Numbered from the stretch's first letter, positions 49,713-59,330 are shown. The stretch: 64,000 nt of DNA from Enterobacter sp. ENT03 (GCF_019218745.1 NZ_JAHUXA010000003.1:193062-257061); one strand, 5' to 3'. Notes: a model not told the origin generated them from the letters alone. Numbers and translations: made by a program.

Positions 49713-50527
49713 TGCGCCAGATTAACCGTCATCCGCCCCAGGGAATGCGCATCATGCTGGTGCTGCTGCCGTTTATTCTGCTGCTGGCGGTGTATTTCAT
49801 CAGCTCAGCGGTACGGCTTGACGCTAACCCGCATGACAAGCTGCTGCCGGGGCTGGATCAGATGCTGAGCGCCCTTGACCGGATGGCGTTCACGCCAGAC
49901 CGCCGCAGCGGTGAATACCTGTTCTGGATGGACACGCTGGTCAGTCTGGCGCGTCTGCTGACCGGGCTTTTCATCGCCTCGCTGCTTGGCCTGTGCATCG
50001 GTATCACCGCTGGCGTTTTCCCGCTATGGCGGGCGTCGCTGTCGCCGCTGATGACCGTCCTGTCGATGATCCCGCCGCTGGCGATCTTACCGGTGCTGTT
50101 CATCGTCTTCGGGCTGGATGAACTGTCGAAAATCATGCTGATTGTTATTGGTATCACACCGATGCTGGCGCGGGATCTGGAGCACCGCGCCCGTGAAATT
50201 CCCCAGGAGATCATCATCAAAGCACAAACGCTTGGCGCTAACAGCTGGACGCTGGTGCTGCGTGTGGTGCTGCCGCAACTGCTCTCACGCCTGTTGACCT
50301 CACTGCGGCTGCTGCTTGGCTCGGCGTGGCTGTTTCTGATTTCCGCCGAAGCGATCTCCTCTACCGCCGGGCTGGGTTACCGCATCTTCCTCGTGCGCCG
50401 CTATATGGCGATGGACGTGATCATTCCTTACGTGGTGTGGATCACGCTGCTGGCATGGCTGATGGATCTGGCGCTGCGCAAACTGCACCGCGTCTGTTTC
50501 CCGTGGGCGGAAGGGGACAAAGCATGA
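49712..50527 (+). CDS. ABC transporter permease, probably for guanidine
   Basis: A 271-residue inner-membrane permease of the BPD type (SsuC/TauC-like) with about six helices and the coupling motif EIPQEIIIKAQTLGANSWTLV (EAA loop, near residues 164-184). It overlaps the binding-protein stop by one base and the ATPase start by four (ATGA), so the three subunits are translationally coupled. Confidence 0.88.
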   Translation: MRQINRHPPQGMRIMLVLLPFILLLAVYFISSAVRLDANPHDKLLPGLDQMLSALDRMAFTPDRRSGEYLFWMDTLVSLARLLTGLFIASLLGLCIGITAGVFPLWRASLSPLMTVLSMIPPLAILPVLFIVFGLDELSKIMLIVIGITPMLARDLEHRAREIPQEIIIKAQTLGANSWTLVLRVVLPQLLSRLLTSLRLLLGSAWLFLISAEAISSTAGLGYRIFLVRRYMAMDVIIPYVVWITLLAWLMDLALRKLHRVCFPWAEGDKA

Positions 50528-51306
50528 GTTTTATCAACATCAACAACATCTGGCAGGAGTACGGCGATCATGTGGTGCTGGAGCGGGTAAACCTGCAAAT
50601 CCAGGAAGGGGAGTTCTGCTCCATGGTCGGGGCGTCAGGCTGTGGCAAATCTACTTTCCTGCGTCTGCTGCTCGGCCAGGAAGCGCCCAGTCGCGGCAGT
50701 ATTACCCTTGACGGTAAACCGCTTGCCGCCGAACCGGATCGCAGCCGGGGCGTGGTATTTCAGCGCTATTCGGTGTTTCCGCATCTCAATGTGCTGGATA
50801 ACGTGGCTATTGGCCTGGAACTTCCTCACGCGCCGCTGATCGGAAGGCTGTTTGGCGGTCGCAAAAAAGCTGCCCGTGAACAGGCAGCGCAAATGCTGCA
50901 CAAAGTCGGGCTGGGGCAGGCGCTGCACAAATACCCGGCGCAGCTCTCCGGCGGCATGCAACAGCGGCTGGCGATCGCCCAGGCCTTCATTATGCAGCCG
51001 CGCGTGCTGCTGCTCGACGAGCCGTTCGGCGCGCTCGATCCGGGGATCCGCAAAGACATGCACGGCCTGCTTTTACAACTGTGGAGCGAAACCCGCATGA
51101 CGGTGTTTATGGTCACCCATGACCTGTCCGAGGGCTTCAACCTCGGCACCCGCCTGCTGGTGTTCGACAAAGTGCGCCTCGATCCCCATGAACCCAATGC
51201 TTATGGCGCACGCATCACCTATGACATCCCCCTCAACGAGGCACGCATGGCAGAAGTGATGGCCGCAGCACCGCCAAACGTCGTATCCATTAAGGAGTAC
51301 ATCTGA
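50524..51306 (+). CDS. ABC transporter ATPase, probably for guanidine
   Basis: A 260-residue nucleotide-binding protein. Walker A is GASGCGKST (near 38-46), the signature LSGGMQQRLAIAQA, Walker B VLLLDEPFGALDP and the switch His in MVTHDLSEG are complete. The C-terminal part (after about 210) is longer than in SsuB and ends SIKEYI. The frame is open further upstream, but the start at 50524 follows from the ATGA overlap with the permease and from family length. Confidence 0.9.
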   Translation: MSFININNIWQEYGDHVVLERVNLQIQEGEFCSMVGASGCGKSTFLRLLLGQEAPSRGSITLDGKPLAAEPDRSRGVVFQRYSVFPHLNVLDNVAIGLELPHAPLIGRLFGGRKKAAREQAAQMLHKVGLGQALHKYPAQLSGGMQQRLAIAQAFIMQPRVLLLDEPFGALDPGIRKDMHGLLLQLWSETRMTVFMVTHDLSEGFNLGTRLLVFDKVRLDPHEPNAYGARITYDIPLNEARMAEVMAAAPPNVVSIKEYI

Positions 51307-52034
51307 TGACGCAACTTTATCATTCCGCCCCCGCGCTGCGCGAAGAAACCGTCCCAGGCGGCGGTCATCTCTCTTTTATTCTCAAGCGTGGTCAGATCCT
51401 GCGCATGACCGATCTACAGGGCGGAGGCAACGTCAGCATGATGATGCTCAACGCCCATGAAAAAAGTGAACGCTTAAATCTGCCGGACACGCTGAAAGGT
51501 CAGCACACCGCGCGACTGACCGCCGGGCACTGCTTTTATTCGGATATGGGCCGCGTGCTGACCGGCATTCTGGCGGATACCTGCGGCTGGCACGATCCCT
51601 TCGGTGGCGTGCTGAATGCGGCAGAAACCCTGGAGAAATACGGCGCGGGGCGCTATCAGGAACAGCGCAACGGCTTTTACCGCAACGGCATGGATAACCT
51701 GCTGGTGGAGATGGGCAAATGGGATCTGAACCTGGAAGATCTGCTGATGGTGGTCAACTTCTTCAGCAAAGTGAGCGTCGAGGCTGACGGCAGCTTCCGC
51801 TTTCAGCGGGACTTCTCCGCGCCGGGCAGTGCAGTCGAGCTGTATGCGGCGATGGATACGCTGATTGTGCTCACTTCGTTACAACATCCTTTAGATCCCA
51901 ACCCGGCGTATGCGCCGCGCCCGGTGGCGCTCAGCTGGTTCACGGCAGACGACGCGCATGCCGCTGAACAGGCGCTGTTAACGCGCCCGGAAAATGGCCG
52001 CGCGCTGGACAACACTCACCTTTTCGCCCTGTAA
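51306..52034 (+). CDS. Carboxyguanidine deiminase-type subunit (UAAP1, DUF1989)
   Basis: A 242-residue urea-carboxylase-associated protein 1. With its partner (next gene) it corresponds to the CgdA/CgdB pair shown to deiminate carboxyguanidine to allophanate. It has the DUF1989 signature DTCGWHDPFGG (near 93-103) and QHTARLTAGHCFYSDMGR. Its start overlaps the ATPase stop (TGATG). No signal peptide is present, so it is cytoplasmic. Assigning which Cgd letter it carries is not certain. Confidence 0.85.
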   Translation: MTQLYHSAPALREETVPGGGHLSFILKRGQILRMTDLQGGGNVSMMMLNAHEKSERLNLPDTLKGQHTARLTAGHCFYSDMGRVLTGILADTCGWHDPFGGVLNAAETLEKYGAGRYQEQRNGFYRNGMDNLLVEMGKWDLNLEDLLMVVNFFSKVSVEADGSFRFQRDFSAPGSAVELYAAMDTLIVLTSLQHPLDPNPAYAPRPVALSWFTADDAHAAEQALLTRPENGRALDNTHLFAL

Positions 52035-52045
52035 GGAGACGCATC

Positions 52046-52681
52046 ATGACGCTGGTTGAAAGCCAAAAAAATCCACAACAGGCGGTGTTTCGCCATGTGA
52101 TCCCGGCCGGGGAGCATTATCTGTTTGACGTCAAACGCGGGCAGACGCTGCGTCTGGTCGATCTGGAAGGGAATCAGGCGATCGATACGCTGTTCTATAA
52201 CGCCGATAACCCGCGCGAACGCTACGATCCCCAGCGCACGTTGCGCCGTCAGGAGAACGCCTATCTGACCACCGGCAGCGTGCTGTGGTCCGGGCTGGGC
52301 AATCCGCTGTTGACCATCGTGGCCGATACCTGCGGGCGTCACGATACCCTCGGGGGTGCCTGCGCGCAGGAGAGCAACACCGTGCGCTACTCACCGGAGG
52401 TGCGCTATATGCACAGCTGTCGCGACAACTTTCTCTGCGCCTGTCTGCACGATGGTCGGCTGCACAAGCACGACATCGGCGCGAATATCAATTTCTTTAT
52501 GAACGTGCCGGTGACGCCGGAGGGCGGGCTGACCTTTGCCGACGGCATTTCCGCGCCAGGTAAATACGTCGAGCTGCGCGCCGAATGCAATGTCATCGTG
52601 CTGATTTCCAACTGCCCGCAGCTGAATAATCCCTGCAACGGCTGGAACCCGACGCCTGCGGAGGTGCTGGTATGGAACTGA
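52046..52681 (+). CDS. Carboxyguanidine deiminase-type subunit (UAAP2, DUF1989)
   Basis: A 211-residue DUF1989 protein, the second subunit. It has DTCGRHDTLGGACAQESN (near 93-110), a longer form of the motif in its partner, and further Cys and His (MHSCRDNFLCAC) that could bind metal. AAGGAG lies 8 bases upstream. After it come a BIME and then the carboxylase gene, so the operon is interrupted by about 280 non-coding bases here. Confidence 0.85.
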   Translation: MTLVESQKNPQQAVFRHVIPAGEHYLFDVKRGQTLRLVDLEGNQAIDTLFYNADNPRERYDPQRTLRRQENAYLTTGSVLWSGLGNPLLTIVADTCGRHDTLGGACAQESNTVRYSPEVRYMHSCRDNFLCACLHDGRLHKHDIGANINFFMNVPVTPEGGLTFADGISAPGKYVELRAECNVIVLISNCPQLNNPCNGWNPTPAEVLVWN

Positions 52682-52809
52682 CGCGCTTCCAGAAACTGCG
52701 CCGCGCGCTGTATCGGCTGTTTGAAGTGCGGGCTAATCGGCTGAACGCATGCTCATTGCCGGGTGGCGCTGCGCTGACCCGGCCTACGAATCGGCCTGCG
52801 GATCGCTGA
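52672..52809 (+). CDS. Doubtful 45-residue ORF overlapping the UAAP2 end
   Basis: An ATG four codons before the UAAP2 stop opens a frame of 45 residues starting MELTRFQKLRRALYRLFEVR, whose second half is translated from the REP. The overlap resembles coupled starts, and the first 25 residues are basic and amphipathic, but I do not recognise it. It may be the stub of a gene lost where the BIME now is, or chance. Confidence 0.25.
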   Translation: MELTRFQKLRRALYRLFEVRANRLNACSLPGGAALTRPTNRPADR

Positions 52810-52852
52810 TGGTTGCAGGTTTTGTAGGCCCGGCAAGCCTGCGCCGCCGGGC
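52758..52852. repeat. BIME (two REP elements) inside the guanidine locus
   Basis: GCCGGGTGGCGCTGCGCTGACC then CGGCCTACG at 52758-52787 and, inverted, GTAGGCCCGGCAAGCC then TGCGCCGCCGGGC at 52824-52852, form a REP pair between UAAP2 and the carboxylase. It may stabilise the upstream mRNA or attenuate readthrough. Confidence 0.85.
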
Positions 52853-52900
52853 GTCAATAACCTCGCCATGACGCACAACCTATAAGAAATGACTTTTCCC

Positions 52901-52946
52901 CCTGGACGACCAGGCGGCGACACCTTTTTCGGCGGGACGACCCGCC
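52901..52946 (+). ncRNA. Guanidine-II (mini-ykkC) riboswitch upstream of the carboxylase
   Basis: Two perfect hairpins with identical ACGA loops, CCTGG-ACGA-CCAGG (52901-52914) and GGCGGG-ACGA-CCCGCC (52931-52946), are the defining form of the guanidine-II aptamer, in which two ACGR loops dock and bind two guanidinium ions. The start codon at 52965 lies 18 bases after the second stem, so control is likely at ribosome access. TATAAG at 52881-52886 could be part of a local promoter, with a poor -35. Confidence 0.85.
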
Positions 52947-52964
52947 ACGGTTCGGGGCTGGATC

Positions 52965-55900
52965 ATGTTCACGAAACTCTTAATAGCCAACCGCGGCGCG
53001 ATTGCCTGCCGCATTCTGCGCACCCTGCGCGACATCAACGTTCAGGGCGTCGCCGTCTGGTCTGAATCGGACGCCAGCAGCCTGCATATCCGCGAAGCCG
53101 ACGAGGCGATAAGCCTCGGCAGCGGTCCGGCGGCGCAAACCTATTTGCAGGTGGATAAAATTCTGGCCGCCGCGCGTGAAACCGGCGCACAGGCGATCCA
53201 TCCCGGCTACGGTTTTCTCTCGGAAAACGCCGCCTTTGCCGACGCCTGTGAAGCGGCGGGCATCGCCTTTATCGGCCCGACGGCAGAGCAGCTGCGCGTT
53301 TTTGGCCTGAAACACACCGCCCGCGCGCTGGCCAGACAGCATGGCGTGCCGCTGCTCGAAGGCACCGATCTGCTGGCCGACTGCGACGCGGCGCTGGTGG
53401 CGGCTGCACAGGTCGGTTACCCGGTGATGCTGAAAAGCACTGCCGGCGGCGGCGGGATCGGCATGCGCGTCTGCGACACCCCGCAGGCGCTGGCGGAAGC
53501 CTTCGACGTGGTACAGCGTCTTGGCAAAAACAACTTCAGCGACGCGGGGGTGTTTATTGAAAAATACATCCCGCGCGCGCGTCACCTCGAAGTGCAGATC
53601 TTTGGCGACGGGCAAGGCGAGGTGATCGCCCTCGGCGTGCGCGACTGCTCCGTGCAGCGGCGTAACCAGAAAGTGCTGGAGGAAACTCCCGCGCCGGGCC
53701 TGCCTGCGGGCATGGCGGAGGCCCTGTGCGCCGCCGCCATTCGCCTCGGGCAGGCGGTGCAGTATCGCAGCGCCGGGACGGTGGAGTTTGTCTATGACAG
53801 CGACGCCGGACAGTTCTATTTCCTAGAAGTGAATACCCGTTTGCAGGTAGAGCACGGCGTCACCGAACAGGTGTGGGGTGTGGATCTGGTGCGCATGATG
53901 ATCGAACTGGCGGCAGGCGATCTGCCGCCGCTGCCTGAGATTGCCGCCCGGCTCTCCCCGCGCGGTCATGCGGTGCAGGCGCGCGTCTATGCCGAAGATC
54001 CGGGCCGCCAGTTTCAGCCATCCCCCGGTCTGCTGACGGAAGTGGTGTTCCCGCCGCAGGATCGCCAGGCGCTGCGCATCGATACCTGGGTGGAAGCGGG
54101 CTGTGAAGTACCGCCGTTTTTCGATCCGATGCTCGCCAAAATCATCACCCATCAGCCTGGCCGCCACGAGGCCATTGCCGCGCTGGATGCGGCGCTGGCA
54201 CACACCCGGATCTACGGCGTGGAAACTAACCGCCACTATTTGCGGCAAATCCTGGCGGATGCGCCCTTTGCCAGCGGCCAGCCGTGGACGCGCTGCCTGG
54301 AAAATCTGCACTATCAGGCCGATACCGTCGAGGTGCTAAGCCCGGGTACCCAGACCACGGTACAGGATTTCCCTGGCCGTCTCGGTTACTGGGCGGTGGG
54401 CGTGCCGCCGTCCGGCCCGATGGACGATCGCGCGCTGCGGCTCGGCAACCGTTTACTGGGTAACGCGCCCGGTGAGGCGGCGCTGGAGATCACGCTGAGC
54501 GGTCCGACGCTGAAATTCAACACCGATGCGGTGGCCGTGATCACCGGCGCTGCGCTGAGCGTGACGCTGGACGGCGAATCGCAGGCGATGAACCGCGTGT
54601 TTGCCATTGCGGCGGGATCCACGCTGCGGCTGGGGGATCTGACGGCGCAGGGGGTGCGCAGCTATCTCTGTCTGCGCGGCGGGTTCGCGGTGCCGGATTA
54701 CCTCGGCAGTAAAAGTACCTTTACCCTCGGGCAGTTCGGCGGCCATGCCGGGCGCGCCCTGCGTACCGGCGATGTGCTGCACCTGACGCCGCTCACCGAC
54801 ACCCGTACCGGCGCGACGCTGCCGGAGGCGCTGCATACCCGGCTGCCAGCCGTGCGTGAACTGCGGGTGATCTACGGCCCGCACGGCGCGCCAGAATATT
54901 TCACTGCCGGCTATATAGACACCTTTTTCGCTACCGACTGGGGAGTGCATTTCAACTCCAGCCGTACCGGCGTGCGTTTAATCGGCCCGAAACCGGAATG
55001 GGTGCGGGAAAGCGGCGGCGAGGCGGGGCTGCACCCGTCAAATATTCACGACAACCCTTACGCTATCGGCGCGGTGGATTTCACCGGCGATATGCCGGTC
55101 ATTTTAGGCCCGGACGGGCCGAGCCTCGGCGGTTTTGTCTGCCCTGTAACGATTATTGAAGCGGATCTCTATCAGCTCGGCCAGCTCAATGCCGGAGATA
55201 AGGTGCGCTTTGTGCCGGTCAGCATCGATACCGCACGGCTGCTGGCCCACGCCCGCGCGCAGGAGCTGGCCTCGCTTGCCCCGGTCAATATCAACTGGCA
55301 CCCGGAACCGCTCGCCTCACCGGTGGTAATGGAAACCGGTCATGGCGACAAACGGCTGGTGGCGCGTCTGTCCGGTGACACGCATCTGTTGCTGGAAATT
55401 GGCGACGCCGAGCTGGATCTGGTGCTGCGTTTTCGCGGTCACGGGCTGATGCAGGCACTGGACGCGCTGGCGCTGCCTGGCGTTATCGACCTGACGCCCG
55501 GCATTCGTTCGCTGCAAATCCACTACCAACCGGACGCGATGCCGCTGGCGACACTGCTGAACATCGTGGCAGAGGCCTGGCGGGGCGTCTGTCAGCAGGA
55601 GGATTTACAGGTGCCGTCGCGCATCGTCTGGCTGCCGCTCTCCTGGGACGATCCGGCGTGCCAGAAAGCTATCGATAAATACATGACCACCGTGCGGCGG
55701 GATGCGCCCTGGTGTCCGAGCAACCTGGAGTTTATCCGCCGCATTAACGATCTGGAAAATATCGATGCAGTGTATAAAACCGTCTTCGACGCCAGCTATC
55801 TGGTGATGGGACTGGGGGATGTTTATCTCGGTGCGCCGGTGGCGACGCCGCTCGATCCGCGGCACCGGCTGGTGACCACCAAATACAATCCGGCGCGCAC

Positions 55901-56564
55901 CTGGACGGCGGAAAACTCGGTGGGCATTGGCGGGGCTTATATGTGCGTCTACGGCATGGAAGGGCCGGGGGGCTATCAGTTCGTCGGGCGCACGCTGCAA
56001 ATGTGGGATCGCTATCATGAGGTGCCGGACTTTGGCGGCAAACCCTGGCTGCTGCGCTTTTTCGATCAGATCCGTTTTTACCCGGTAACCGCCGACGAGC
56101 TGCTCGACATTCGCCGGGATTTCCCTCTTGGGCGCCATCCACTGCGCATCGAATCCACCACGCTGCGACTGGGGGAGTATCAGCAATTTTTGGCAGCGGA
56201 AGCCGACAGTATCGCCGCCGCCCGTCACCATCAGCAGGCGGCTTTTGATGCCGAACGCCAGCGCTGGGAAGCCTCCGGTCAGGCGCATTTTGACAGCCAC
56301 GAGGCGGCGGCAGACGACGGCGATGAAGCCCCGTTGCAAGCCGGTCAGCGTGGCATCGACAGCCCGATTGCCGGTAATCTGTGGCAGGTTAACGTCGCAC
56401 CTGGCGCGCAGGTCCGTGAAGGCGATGTGCTGGTGGTGCTGGAGTCGATGAAGATGGAGATCCCGCTGGTGGCAAGCGTTGACGGCGTGGTGGCACAGGT
56501 CCGCGTGCAGCCAGGCTCCCCGATACGCGCCGGTCAGTGTGTGGTGGTGATCATGGAAAAATAA
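52965..56564 (+). CDS. Guanidine (urea-type) carboxylase, biotin-dependent
   Basis: A 1199-residue single-chain enzyme: biotin carboxylase (about 1-450, with STAGGGGIGMR and FLEVNTRLQVEHGVTE), then KipI/KipA-like carboxyltransferase parts (about 465-1120, LSPGTQTTVQDFPGRLGYW and PGGYQFVGRT) and a C-terminal biotinyl domain with ESMKMEIP, the Lys being the biotin site. Family members once called urea carboxylases were shown to prefer guanidine when encoded with guanidine riboswitches and CgdAB, which is the case here. The product is carboxyguanidine. No allophanate hydrolase domain is fused. A guanidine-II riboswitch precedes it. Confidence 0.92.
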   Translation: MFTKLLIANRGAIACRILRTLRDINVQGVAVWSESDASSLHIREADEAISLGSGPAAQTYLQVDKILAAARETGAQAIHPGYGFLSENAAFADACEAAGIAFIGPTAEQLRVFGLKHTARALARQHGVPLLEGTDLLADCDAALVAAAQVGYPVMLKSTAGGGGIGMRVCDTPQALAEAFDVVQRLGKNNFSDAGVFIEKYIPRARHLEVQIFGDGQGEVIALGVRDCSVQRRNQKVLEETPAPGLPAGMAEALCAAAIRLGQAVQYRSAGTVEFVYDSDAGQFYFLEVNTRLQVEHGVTEQVWGVDLVRMMIELAAGDLPPLPEIAARLSPRGHAVQARVYAEDPGRQFQPSPGLLTEVVFPPQDRQALRIDTWVEAGCEVPPFFDPMLAKIITHQPGRHEAIAALDAALAHTRIYGVETNRHYLRQILADAPFASGQPWTRCLENLHYQADTVEVLSPGTQTTVQDFPGRLGYWAVGVPPSGPMDDRALRLGNRLLGNAPGEAALEITLSGPTLKFNTDAVAVITGAALSVTLDGESQAMNRVFAIAAGSTLRLGDLTAQGVRSYLCLRGGFAVPDYLGSKSTFTLGQFGGHAGRALRTGDVLHLTPLTDTRTGATLPEALHTRLPAVRELRVIYGPHGAPEYFTAGYIDTFFATDWGVHFNSSRTGVRLIGPKPEWVRESGGEAGLHPSNIHDNPYAIGAVDFTGDMPVILGPDGPSLGGFVCPVTIIEADLYQLGQLNAGDKVRFVPVSIDTARLLAHARAQELASLAPVNINWHPEPLASPVVMETGHGDKRLVARLSGDTHLLLEIGDAELDLVLRFRGHGLMQALDALALPGVIDLTPGIRSLQIHYQPDAMPLATLLNIVAEAWRGVCQQEDLQVPSRIVWLPLSWDDPACQKAIDKYMTTVRRDAPWCPSNLEFIRRINDLENIDAVYKTVFDASYLVMGLGDVYLGAPVATPLDPRHRLVTTKYNPARTWTAENSVGIGGAYMCVYGMEGPGGYQFVGRTLQMWDRYHEVPDFGGKPWLLRFFDQIRFYPVTADELLDIRRDFPLGRHPLRIESTTLRLGEYQQFLAAEADSIAAARHHQQAAFDAERQRWEASGQAHFDSHEAAADDGDEAPLQAGQRGIDSPIAGNLWQVNVAPGAQVREGDVLVVLESMKMEIPLVASVDGVVAQVRVQPGSPIRAGQCVVVIMEK

Positions 56565-56624
56565 GGACTTAGCGTCGTAACAAGGATGTTATTTGCATGT
56601 AAATGGAATAATTTCATTTAGCGA

Positions 56625-56651
56625 TCAAGTTATCCCTCCCCGCGCCGATAG
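56625..56651 (+). promoter_or_regulatory. FliA (sigma-28) promoter of the chemoreceptor gene
   Basis: TCAAGTTA, 11 bases, GCCGATAG matches TAAAGTTT-N11-GCCGATAA with three mismatches and correct spacing, 68 bases before the start codon. Confidence 0.8.
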
Positions 56652-56718
56652 ATCTTATAAGGGATGTTGCTGCACAGGTTGTGCCACACAGATTAATGCA
56701 ACTCCGGGGAGAGCCGTA

Positions 56719-58659
56719 ATGGCCACACAACACAATAAGAAAACATTAAGTACACGCGCACAAATGCTGCTGACCGGCGCACTGACCATCACGCTGGGCT
56801 TTGCGGTGACTATTGGCGTACTGAGCTGGCAATCCAGCCGCCAGCAAAAACAGCTCGCCGATGAGTATTTGCAGCAAATCGCACAAACCAATGCGTTGAA
56901 GGTCCAGCATGAGCTGAGCTACGCGCGTGATGTGGCGCGTAACCTCGGACATAACCTGATTGCGTTGCCGGCCTCCGGTAAAGCCGATCGCGGCATCGCT
57001 GATAAAATGGCGGAATACACGCTGCGCGCCAACCCCGACTATCTCTCCATTTCCGTGATTTTCGAAGAGAACGCCCTCGATGGCCGCGACGCCGAGTTTG
57101 CCGCGCTGCCGGATCAGGCTCCGGGCGGGCGTTACGCCTGGTTTGTTGATAAAGATGCCGCCGGTAAATACAGCATGCACCCGCTGACCAGCTATCTGAC
57201 GCCGGGGCAGGGGGACTACTACCTGCTGCCGCAAAAATCCCGCAAAGATACCGTCACCGAACCCTATACCTACGCCTATAACGGCGTTGATACGCTGCTG
57301 ACCTCGGTGGCTGCGCCCATCGTGGAAGATGGCAAGCTGTGGGCGATCGTCACGTCCGATATTTCGCTCGCATCATTGCAGGACAAAATCTCGCAGATCA
57401 AACCCTGGCATGGCGCAGGCTATGCGGTGCTGCTCTCCAGCAAGGGCAAAATCGTCGCCTATCCGGACAAATCTTTGACCAGTAAAGCCTGGTTTGAGCC
57501 GGTGGAAAGTCTCAGCACCACAATGACTGAACGTCACGATCCGATCCTTGGCGAAGACGCGCTGGTCACCTGGCAGCCCATTACCGTGGGTAACAGCGAT
57601 GAGCACTGGCTGCTCGGCGTTGTCGCACCGGTGAGTCTGGTGATGGCGGCGGCTAACCGCCAGTTGATGTGGGCCATCGCGCTGATGGTGTTAAGCATCG
57701 TGCTGGTGAGTGCATTACTGGGGCTGGTGTTCAGCCGCAAAGTGCTGAAACCGCTGGGCGGTGAACCGCGTCAGGCGGCGAGCATTGCGCTGGCGGTGGC
57801 CGATGGTCGTCTGAGTAACGCCATTAGTGTGCGCGGCAACGATCGCAGCAGCCTGTTTTACGCGCTGGATACCATGCAGACACAGCTGCGGGCGATTGTC
57901 GGACAGATCAAAGACGCCAGCCAGTCCGTGCGCCAGGGGGCAGAAGAGATCGCCAGCGGCAACCTCAATCTGGCCTCCCGTACGGAACAGCAGGCCGCAG
58001 CGCTGGAGCAGACGGCGGCCAGCATGGAGCAGATCACCGCGACGGTAAAACACAATACCAGCAACGCCCATCAGGCCACTGAGCTGACGGCCAATGCCAC
58101 CCGCATTGCCAGTCGCGGGGAGAAACTGGTCGGGCAGGTGGTGCAGAACATGGCGCAGATTGACGAGAGTTCCCGCAAGATCAGCGATATTACCACCATG
58201 ATCAACAGTATTGCTTTCCAGACCAATATTCTGGCGCTCAACGCCGCCGTCGAAGCGGCGCGAGCAGGCGAGCAGGGCCGTGGCTTTGCCGTGGTGGCGA
58301 CCGAGGTGCGGAACCTGGCACAGCGCAGCGCCAGCGCGGTGAAAGAGATCGCTACGCTGATCGAAGAGTCGACCCAGCGCGTGGAAAGCGGGGTGCAGCT
58401 GGTGCAGGACGCCGGTAAAACCATGCAGGAGATGACCCACGCGGTGAGTTCGGTGCAGAGCATTATCGGCGAGATCGTCAACGCCTCCGAGGAGCAATCA
58501 CGCGGTATCAGTCAGGTGACGATTGCGGTCAATGAGATGGACGGTGTGACGCAGCAGAACGCCGCGCTGGTGCAGCAGATGTCTGCGGCAGCGAGTTCGC
58601 TGGAGGATCAGGCGGGGCAACTGGCGCAGACGGTGGCGCAGTTCCGGCTTGAGGCGTAG
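56719..58659 (+). CDS. Methyl-accepting chemotaxis protein with Cache-type sensor
   Basis: A 646-residue chemoreceptor: TM1 (about 14-36), a periplasmic dCache-like sensor (about 38-300, with [16 protein letters not shown] and [20 protein letters not shown]), TM2 (about 310-335), a HAMP region ([13 protein letters not shown]) and the signalling domain with the hairpin tip [19 protein letters not shown]. It has no C-terminal NWETF tether; the end is RLEA. ATG at 56719 follows GGGAGAG; the frame is open upstream without similarity. The ligand is unknown. Its place beside guanidine genes makes guanidine or a nitrogen compound a possible ligand, without direct evidence. Confidence 0.9.
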   Translation: MATQHNKKTLSTRAQMLLTGALTITLGFAVTIGVLSWQSSRQQKQLADEYLQQIAQTNALKVQHELSYARDVARNLGHNLIALPASGKADRGIADKMAEYTLRANPDYLSISVIFEENALDGRDAEFAALPDQAPGGRYAWFVDKDAAGKYSMHPLTSYLTPGQGDYYLLPQKSRKDTVTEPYTYAYNGVDTLLTSVAAPIVEDGKLWAIVTSDISLASLQDKISQIKPWHGAGYAVLLSSKGKIVAYPDKSLTSKAWFEPVESLSTTMTERHDPILGEDALVTWQPITVGNSDEHWLLGVVAPVSLVMAAANRQLMWAIALMVLSIVLVSALLGLVFSRKVLKPLGGEPRQAASIALAVADGRLSNAISVRGNDRSSLFYALDTMQTQLRAIVGQIKDASQSVRQGAEEIASGNLNLASRTEQQAAALEQTAASMEQITATVKHNTSNAHQATELTANATRIASRGEKLVGQVVQNMAQIDESSRKISDITTMINSIAFQTNILALNAAVEAARAGEQGRGFAVVATEVRNLAQRSASAVKEIATLIEESTQRVESGVQLVQDAGKTMQEMTHAVSSVQSIIGEIVNASEEQSRGISQVTIAVNEMDGVTQQNAALVQQMSAAASSLEDQAGQLAQTVAQFRLEA

Positions 58660-58694
58660 GGTTTTATTTGCTGTGGACGTTTGGTAGCGGGTAG

Positions 58695-59330
58695 GTTGCG
58701 CTCTTTTTGACGTCTGAGAACGGCGTCAGGTTCTGAGGCACAGAGCGCGCAGGGGGCGGCCAGTCGCCGCCGCCCCCTGCACCCCCGGGCTTCCGGCAAG
58801 AAAATCGCCGCTGCGCGGTGCCTTCGGCTTATCCCTTCCGGCTTCGGGTCGGGCGCGATGCAGCGTCCCTGCAACTCGCGCCCTCAGCCCGCATCCATGC
58901 GGGCTGCCCCGGCCGTAAGTGAACGCCTCAGCGATTTTCAGCCTGACTCCCACACACTTCCAGATTTCTAAAAAACACCCCTCACAGCTCCCTGTAAGTT
59001 CAGACAAACGCAAAGCCACTCCGTCGCCTTATAAAGAGTAAAGATAATAACGCGAGGGGTTGAGTCCCCGCTGAAACCGGCGAGCCGGAGGCCGGATGAC
59101 AAGGGCTGGCCGCCAGGGATGGCGGCCAGAGGCGACATGAGGCAGGAGGCCGAATCGAGCCGACCGCGGGCAGACGGGCGGGAGGTGAGCGCAGTGCGCA
59201 GCACCGGTTTCTTTGCGGGGCCGCGGGGATTGCTAAGGGGGCCGCGGCGGCTCCCTTAGCACGTTCACCGTCAGCGGCGTCACGCCTGACACGAAACCCA
59301 AAGTGAACGGAACCTTCCACCAAACGGAAA
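58695..59330 (+). repeat. Long intergenic repeat, copy C
   Basis: Copy C, in the same orientation as A, between the chemoreceptor gene and the unknown FliA-driven gene. The conserved left block begins GTTGCGCTCTT; the palindrome GCCCGCATCCATGCGGGC is at 58887-58904; the AT-rich centre spans about 58945-59050; the 12-bp stem-loop is at 59232-59260, with one G-T pair; about one and a half 18-base units end it, with more degenerate ones up to about 59375. Left and right blocks are nearly identical to those in A and B. The first copy-free bases after it contain the FliA promoter at 59396. Confidence 0.88.

Noticed and set aside
52901-52946. First read as an ordinary terminator pair before the carboxylase
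   Set aside because: The identical ACGA loops, the two-hairpin form and the guanidine context fit a guanidine-II riboswitch better, and only a short T run lies between the stems.
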